A stretch of DNA of 64,000 nucleotides from Icerya purchasi (taxonomy: Eukaryota > Arthropoda > Insecta > Hemiptera > Monophlebidae): NCBI GenBank assembly GCA_039619475.1, contig CM077116.1, positions 8,480,501-8,544,500 on the forward strand. The letters are read 5' to 3'. The notes beneath the pieces were generated by a model. The model had not been told where the DNA came from and searched no databases. It saw nothing but the letters and a program-made list of their open reading frames with translations. The translations under genes and the position numbers were made by a program. Below are positions 57,752-64,000 of the stretch, piece by piece (the stretch's first letter is position 1; the number at the start of each line of letters is the position of its first letter).

Positions 57752-58795
57752 TCAGAAATCCCACTACCGTCTTTTCCAAACGATCCCCTCCCCTGTGTAC
57801 TAGCTCTCCTTAAGGAAAGAGGAATTAACTGGAACTCTGACCTTGCACATCAGCATGTTGAACTCCCCTGGGAGGATACTCCGATTGTTGCAGATTTATC
57901 TCTGCTGAGCGATCGCTCGGACCAGGATGTCATTCTGCCGTCCCAGTACGTGGCGGAAAAAATGCAACTTTTTCCCAGCTACAGACAGCTGTATACAGAT
58001 GGTGCCAAAGCAAACCCCCTCAATGGGTCCTCGCCGGTGGCTTGCGCCTACGAGGTGGAGGGAGTTGTTCATGCGGTTCGGCTCCACGACTTCTGTGCAG
58101 TGCTGGAGGGGGAGCTGTATGGTATTTTCTTCTGCTTGAGAGAATATCTGCAGTCTTACCCCCAACGTCGAAATGCATTTCTAATCACAGATTCCTTGCA
58201 ATCTATTAGGACACTCCAGACACCTAAAACCTCTCACACATTATCTCGAAAAATAAAGCGCATCATTAACGTACTTTTCCAGGCTGGCTCACAGGTAACA
58301 TTCTTGTGGGTCCCGGGTCATACCGGTGTGCCGGGGAATGATCGTGTGAACTTGGCTACTAAGGCAGCAACATATAGTCCAATGCCCGAAGGTGCCCCTC
58401 TGCCTCAGCTGGGGCCACCCTTTTTTCAGCAACATAAAGCAGAGACATGGGAAATTATGTGGTCGGCTCACACATCATGGCTGCGATCCATTAAGGTGAG
58501 CACTGAGCCTTGGTGGCCACCGATATCCATGTCCCGCAGAGAGTTTGCAGCTTTAATTAGACTCCGCATAGGGCACACAGCAATATCCCACAACTATTTG
58601 CTGGAAGGAACATCTCCTCCCTCTGTCTGTTCCATATGCAATTCCCCAATTTCACCAACCGCTGAACACGTTCTGGAACATTGCCTGCCTGCAGGCACCA
58701 CCAACTTACCGACGGTTGCGTTGTCAAACGAACCAAAACAGGTCCAGGACATACTAAACCATATTAGAGCGGCTAACATATTAAAACACTTCTGA
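57752..58795 (+). pseudogene. 3' part of a LINE ORF2 with apparently intact RNase H domain
   Basis: An uninterrupted frame from just after a TAA near 57750 to the stop at 58795. It starts PLPCVLALLKERGINW, the linker before RNase H. RNase H catalytic acids are all present: YTDGAK (D near 57998), GELYG (E), ITDS (D), GNDRVN (D), plus FLWVPGHTGVPG. The tail has RLRIGHTAISHNYLL and CSICNS...AEHVLEHC, a zinc-cluster-like end. A start at 57950 would need a GTG, so no native start exists: this is a 5'-truncated I/Jockey-like LINE ORF2 whose remaining part is undamaged, suggesting recent insertion. In the full element RNase H removes the RNA template after reverse transcription. Confidence 0.9.
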
Positions 58796-58893
58796 TCCTG
58801 CACTGATCCATGTGCTGTAATAATCCCGGTAATTACACACAGCACATGGACCATATAAATTTAGAGGAAAAAAAAAAAAAAAAGAAAAAAAAA
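58796..58893 (+). other. LINE 3' UTR with stem-loop and A-tail
   Basis: After the ORF2 stop, CCATGTGCTG (58808-58817) pairs perfectly with CAGCACATGG (58840-58849), extended by TAAT/ATTA, forming a hairpin. An A-run (58868-58893, with one G) is the probable tail. The sequence AAAGTA occurs both after the tail and near 57750, too short to be a firm target duplication. Confidence 0.75.
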
Positions 58894-58899
58894 GTATGG

Positions 58900-59640
58900 T
58901 TTCGTAACTGTTTCTTGTGTCTGAAAATCCGGCTTCATAACATGGTCCATTATTTGTCCTAATTTTCATTCGCGCACGCATCGAATTCATTTAAGCTCGT
59001 ACTGCACAATCAATATAATATACGACATTCAACGAGATGTTAAGCTATAGTTGTGTGTGCGAAATTACACGTGTAACACATGCCTTTACGAATATTTTCA
59101 CGTACACAGCCCTATTTCATTTCGCAATAAATACCCAAAAAAGAAAACAGAACACCGAAAAAAAGAAAGTGTCTTATGCATTCGACAATCGATAGATTCG
59201 ACGGCTAAAGGAATTACGAAGAAAAACACTGATGTAATGATCGAAGTGAGAAAGAAGATAATTCAAAAAATGAATGCGAAAGAATGCACGATTTTAGTTC
59301 TGAATGAGAAAACGACGAAGACAGTCTAAAGGAGACTAGCGATCATTTCTCAAACGTGTATTCAGGTGGGTGTTTTGTCGGTGTATGATGAAGAAGACCG
59401 ATTGGGGAAAATGTGAACTTATAACGAATGCTGGAACACGTGCTCGCAATTTTATACTCTAACCTGCTTCGAAGGGAAATTATCAGGTCAGTGATTTTTA
59501 CCTAAATGACTCTGCGATACGTTACAATTTTAATATTTAAATTGATATAAAAGTGGCATGAGTTCTCTACGCAGTCGAGGTAAAGAGCTTATTTGGAAAT
59601 TCCACCGCATAACTCGCACAACTCAAGTACCTAATACTGT
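58900..59640. other. Unassigned sequence
   Basis: A 92-codon Lys-rich frame at 59051-59329 has no domain I recognise and is not supported as a gene. Confidence 0.4.
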
Positions 59641-59645
59641 TGTAC

Positions 59646-59653
59646 GACGTTAT
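59646..59653 (+). repeat. 8-bp target duplication, left
   Basis: GACGTTAT, identical to 59976-59983; 8-bp duplications are the hallmark of hAT-type insertion. Confidence 0.8.
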
Positions 59654-59892
59654 CAAGGCCGTATCTAAGGGGGGTTTTCAGGGTTCACCTCCACCCCCTC
59701 GAAATGTCTGCGAAATAATAAAATGGACCGAAATTCCAAAAGAAAAAAAAAATGAAATTTTTAGGAATTCTATGTAAACGACTATTTTCTATTTGTTTTT
59801 ATTGTAGTGTTCAAATATTGCAAATACAATAATTGACTACAAGGCTTTAGTGTATTATTTATAAATAAATATATTTCATAATAATACACATA

Positions 59893-59926
<34 letters not shown>

Positions 59927-59975
59927 TTAATATTATCGTAACCCCTCCCGAAATTTTGGTCTAGATACAGTCTTA
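59654..59975. mobile_element. hAT-like MITE, 322 bp
   Basis: Left end CAAGGCCGTATCTAAGGGGGG and right end (reverse complement) TAAGACTGTATCTAGACC share an imperfect 14-bp inverted terminus AAG-C-GTATCTA. They lie between perfect 8-bp duplications. There is no coding capacity; the interior has a (TA)n run and an 18-nt T-run. A non-autonomous element mobilised by a hAT transposase elsewhere in the genome is the simplest reading. The short TIR and 8-bp duplication are seen directly; the family is inference. Confidence 0.75.
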
Positions 59976-59983
59976 GACGTTAT
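59976..59983 (+). repeat. 8-bp target duplication, right
   Basis: GACGTTAT, partner of 59646-59653. Confidence 0.8.
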
Positions 59984-60334
59984 GCTTTTGGTGATCAAAT
60001 GCGAGTAAAAGTAAGGATCATAATGTTGGCGCAGATAATTTTATATAAAATTATTTTCTTTTTTCTTTCACGTTTATATTATTGTCAAATTTCTAATTAT
60101 ATTAAGATTAAAAACCGACTTTCGCTTCAGAAATTTTGATAAAAATTTAATAATACAAAGCTATTTTTAGGATTCCGTTGGTGTTTTCAGTAAGTACCGC
60201 GATGATTTAACATCTTCTAACACCAATCTTCATTAGTACATTTGTCCGAGAAAAAATTACTTTTCTTTCTTCTTCACTTTTTATAATCCCTAATGTGAAG
60301 AAATTACTATTTTAAAATATAAAAGTATCCAAAT

Positions 60335-60384
60335 GCGCCTAAAAACCACAACGTACGCGCCTAAAAACCACAACGTACGCGCCT
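60335..60384 (+). repeat. 22-bp minisatellite, about 2.3 units
   Basis: GCGCCTAAAAACCACAACGT plus AC repeated exactly from 60335 and 60357, with a partial third unit at 60379. Confidence 0.95.
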
Positions 60385-60389
60385 AATCG

Positions 60390-63300
60390 GGGGTTACATA
60401 CTCATATACAATGATGCGTTCGGTTAAAGTTCAGCCAAATTGACAATATAAACGAACGAAGTCATTTGTATTATGCATGGTTTCTCGTTTAATTGCTAGT
60501 TTCGCAATGTAACTGTTTGTATTTACATCATTGTATTGCTTATATTTTATCAATGTTTTTTTGTTTTTTGTATTTTCTTATTTGGAAATTCGGGGTGCGG
60601 TAATTAGGATAATTAGACGAGTATTACTGTTAACATGATCGCCACTAGCATTGTTACTACCGCCAACAATTCATAACCTATTAATTTTATCGGAATATCA
60701 AATTTTTTTAATATTGTAAAATGGTTAACATCCCTGCAGGATTTTTAATTACATGTCGATTTATTTGCGATGGAATTAAGATATTACTACTTTATCTGTG
60801 CCGCACGTTATATCGCTGAATTATTAGAAATATATTTTTACCGACGTGTTATTATTCACGAGAATTAATCAAAATTGGCGTTTTTGATTTGACATCTTTT
60901 CGCGATTATGTGATTCTATTTTTTTCGATAATAAATAAATTTTTGCCGAAAAAAAAAAAGGCGAAACATTTAATTTTCGATTAAATTTATTTGAAGTTCG
61001 GCTGGGAGGTAATATAATTTTGATCGCAAATTATTTTTTTTATTTGTTGTTTTAATCGGCAAATTATAAACTTTTTAAGAGATAATTAAAACCTAGACCT
61101 AATATGTCTGTTATTTTTTCCAAATTTAAAATTCATTTGCTATTAGCCCTTTTTTTGAAGTACGTACGATAATTTTCGGGGGAATATTTTGTTTGTTTTT
61201 TTTTTTTTTTTTATTCTTAGCTTGGCGCGAAATTACAAACTAGACATTTGGGCAAACAGCCAATTAGGAAGATATCTGCACTGTACAGCATTAAAACAAC
61301 TGAGCGCGACTTCAACAACAACAGACTAATCTGGGACTATGTGCAATTGGTCATTTAATATACAAATTTGAGATCATATCTGGTACTTCTACTTAAAACA
61401 ATGTGAATTATTAGATAAGGTCGAGCATTTCGTATTATTCATCGCAATTAGCGCTGTTGATTTATATCGACTAAATTATTTCCCATTTTTAATTAAGATT
61501 ATTTTAATATTAAGCAAAATTCTGATTTTATACGTAATTAAGAAAATTAGTGGAACCCGAATTTTCGCAAAAGATTTGTGTGTTTTTTTTTTTAAATAAA
61601 GCTTTAAAAAATTATTTTAAAATTGTAAAATTTTGATAAATAGAGTCCTCTCATATGCGTGGAATAGTTTAGTTTTTAGTGCATATAAAGTGTTAAAAAC
61701 TTAACTCCGTACAAAAATGAAAACGTAAAAAAATACCATATGCGTAGTGACCACTACTCGCCCAGAACTGAACACGCTCGTGATTTGGACTCGGTACACA
61801 CGAGCATTTAGTAGTTAAAAATTTTCTTGTTTACCTGACACAAAACTTAAAGGCTATGTTTGATGTAAACCGGAAAGCCTCATCATCGATAAATGTGTAG
61901 TAAGGCGTATTTATGTTTCCGAGAAAGGTCGAATGAAAAACATCATGCTAAAACAAATCTTACGAAGAAATTCGATTTCTTTCCGGACAAAGCAGAAGTT
62001 GTTCGGTACCCGGAATAATTGTGTAATTTACGATTCGTAATTTCAGTCCCAAACGAATTTCTTAATCCGGTAAGGTGGTTGCGGTGATTTGTCCCGATTA
62101 AGCGCGATTATTAGGCCATTCGCCGAAAAATATGTGTAGTGGTAATTCGTCGCACTCGGGTTTGTCGCCAGTGGAGGGATTTTACCGCGATATTTATCGC
62201 AAGTTTATAAATTCCAGCCGAAGCTGAATTTGTCGCCGTTAAACGTTCGCAGTCGGTAATTAACGATTGCGGAAGTTCAGACTGTCCCACTTCCGTACAA
62301 TAGCTGTTTATGAAAAATTCGTAGCGCGTCCGTCGAAAACGAAAAGAAAACAAAACAAAAAGGGAAAACAAAAGATATAGAGAAATGCAGGACAATTTTT
62401 CATTTCCTCATTCGCTAAACTGTTTCGCCGGGCTTTGAAAATTAAGAAGGTCGTACTAGCGGATTTAATAATTTCACGCTAACGTGCTAATCACGGATCG
62501 GCTTTATAATAATGGGCAGGCTGGAGGGGGCACGGACTAAGGATAAAAATTTGGCGCGAAAGAAATCGACACAGGCACACAATGTAAAGCGTACAACGCA
62601 AGCAACGTTCACCTGCTGGACGACTAATAATAAATTTCCTAGGTGGCATTCGTAGTGACGTTTGTTTGTTAAAACGTTAATCGTTACAAATCTAAAATCT
62701 TAGCGGGGGGTTAAAGTGCGAAATTTACGACCTCTGCCATCGGTGGTTTATCGGTTAGTGAACGAGTGCGCGCTGGCGGACACAAAAAAACGTAATGGAA
62801 TAAAATAAAATTTATAATAAACGAAACAGATATATCGTGCGCTGAAATAATAATACTCCTCGAATGCTGAAAAATCAACGCGCCCCACTGCAGCGCCCTA
62901 GGGGCTTTGGGCGCGGGGTAGCCGGCAATTTTTTATAAAGTGAAATTTCAAACTTATCGCGAACGCACGCAACAACTCCATTAACTCTAGTTAGACTCCT
63001 CTCCGTTATTCCTTTTGTATCCCGAAGTAATAAATACGCGCCATCGCCTACAATATGTGGGTATGTTCGGAAAAAAAAATGTCGGCTAAAGTAAATAAAA
63101 CTGCATACCACTTATATACGAAATGAACTTTTCATCTGACCCTTCACCCAACGCAGTCCTCTTTCCACAACGCCGGACGAGACACTCTCCTGATAACGAC
63201 CACATGGAAACGTTGGCACTACTCTCTCACTATCATCATTTCCATTTGCGCAAAGTGCTCGCTATACTGCTTTTTGTTCACTTTCTCCGATGCCATTTTC

Positions 63301-63600
63301 CGAGTTTATATTTTTAATTAATGGGGCGTGTTTTATTTGCGACTGTGTTTTCTATGTCAACCGCGAAAAACAGAAGCAAAATAAACGGCCACGAGCGGGG
63401 TGCGACGCGTGGAGCCGTTGAAATGTTGGTGACGCTACATTTTAGGAGTCGCTGTTCCGAGACGAATTAAAATTCTCGATATGATTTTGCATAATTATAT
63501 TTCCTCGGTGAGATTTATTATCAGCTCCGGCAGTCCCGTTCGAGCATAGCGTGTCTGCAATTCCAATCGATTCTAAGAAAATAAGTTTACGTTATTCTTT
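60390..63600. other. Unassigned sequence; right part GC-richer
   Basis: No gene recognised. 62030-63600 is less AT-rich than the middle of the window, with several CpG-containing stretches and short frames (62111-62395, 62875-63111) without known domains. It could approach a promoter or 5' exon of a neighbouring gene, which I cannot show. Confidence 0.35.
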
Positions 63601-63603
63601 AAG

Positions 63604-63684
63604 ATCTTGGATGCGAGGGAGTTGCAAGCAGTGGATGGTCCTGATGGAGATGACTTACACCTGCTCATCTTCTTTTTCCGTCTG
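63604..63684 (+). other. Candidate small coding exon
   Basis: 81 nt, exactly 27 codons, open in one frame (ILDARELQAVDGPDGDD then LHLLIFFFRL), preceded by a modest acceptor (TTATTCTTTAAG) and followed by a consensus donor (CTG|GTGAGT, 63685-63690). Its composition differs from the AT-rich surroundings. No domain is recognised and no neighbouring exon was found, so this is only a splice-signal-based suggestion. Confidence 0.3.
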
Positions 63685-63689
63685 GTGAG

Positions 63690-64000
63690 TCATTTACCTT
63701 ACAGTGTTATTTATTACTCTACACCATTCTTTAGAGGTATCTTTGACATTTTACCCCTTTTCTTTCCTTTTCCTTTTTTTTTTTTTTTTTATTATTACGT
63801 GTATTTCGCGAGTAAATTTTCTGTCGCCCTTAGGGTTATAGCGGCAGCAAAAAATCGTTAGTTTTCATCTTCTCATCGTTCCAGTGAAATCGACACAGAG
63901 CAATTTAACTGACCTCTGCCGATGCGCTATTATTAGCATTCTGTAGCGGGAGTCATTTCAGTAACATACGCAACGCGTAAGATGTAGAGTGTAGTGAAAC
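63690..64000. other. Unassigned end of window
   Basis: T-run at 63773-63790 followed by sequence without recognised features. Confidence 0.4.

Noticed and set aside
57896..58165. 89-codon minus-strand frame
   Set aside because: Antisense shadow of the intact RNase H frame.
60335..60384. Possible CRISPR-like direct repeats
   Set aside because: Units are immediately adjacent with no spacers; an ordinary minisatellite in a eukaryotic genome.

Overview
This is an AT-rich stretch of animal nuclear DNA with no operons, no dense coding and many transposon remnants. The single convincing host exon is an immunoglobulin-domain exon like those of insect cell-surface proteins. Together with the mix of R1/I/Jockey-like LINEs, mariner, hAT-like and Helitron sequences, it points to an insect, possibly a hemipteran; that placement is inference from repeat content, not proof. 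I see no bacterial, plasmid, phage or CRISPR features.

Layout. 0-9 kb: mostly featureless, with a dead mariner (about 4.3-4.9 kb), the tail of an RNase H-type LINE (about 5.3-5.7 kb) and a duplicated 128-bp block (7.0 and 7.5 kb). 9.3-18 kb: a dense LINE/SINE district. A broken LINE at 9.7-11.3 kb is split by a 5'-truncated SINE with a 7-bp target duplication. Next come a LINE C-terminal stub and a second SINE copy. At 13.8-17.9 kb lies a nearly intact two-ORF non-LTR retrotransposon, bounded by a 15-bp target duplication and disabled by one in-frame stop plus suspicious changes at metal-binding and catalytic residues. 18-26 kb: microsatellites, a second mariner-like C-terminus, and a Jockey-like LINE remnant carrying a third SINE copy. 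26.2-28.3 kb: a cluster of Helitrons, two of them head-to-tail and 4 bp apart, one containing a Rep-type N-terminal coding fragment and an extra terminus facing the opposite way. 28-41 kb: mostly unassignable, with a tRNA-derived SINE at 33.3 kb flanked by a GCCATATATA duplication and several LINE scraps. 41.55-41.93 kb: the Ig exon on the minus strand, phase 1 at both ends. 43-50 kb: an inverted pair of stem-loop-bearing repeats around an RT pseudogene. 50-60 kb: a Helitron 3' end, a possible MITE, a muscleblind-spaced CCCH finger, a long RNase H-LINE remnant, a tRNA-Glu gene or pseudogene, a LINE 3' fragment with an apparently intact RNase H domain, and a 322-bp hAT-like MITE with a perfect 8-bp duplication. 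60-64 kb: no recognisable gene, with one weak exon candidate near the right end.

The window is best read as intronic or intergenic sequence around a gene for a secreted or membrane Ig-domain protein, repeatedly invaded by retrotransposons and rolling-circle transposons. I found no clear new multi-gene system. The most interesting structures are the Helitron composite, the LINE whose apparent ORF1 start codon comes from its target site, and the SINE and MITE insertions with readable target duplications.
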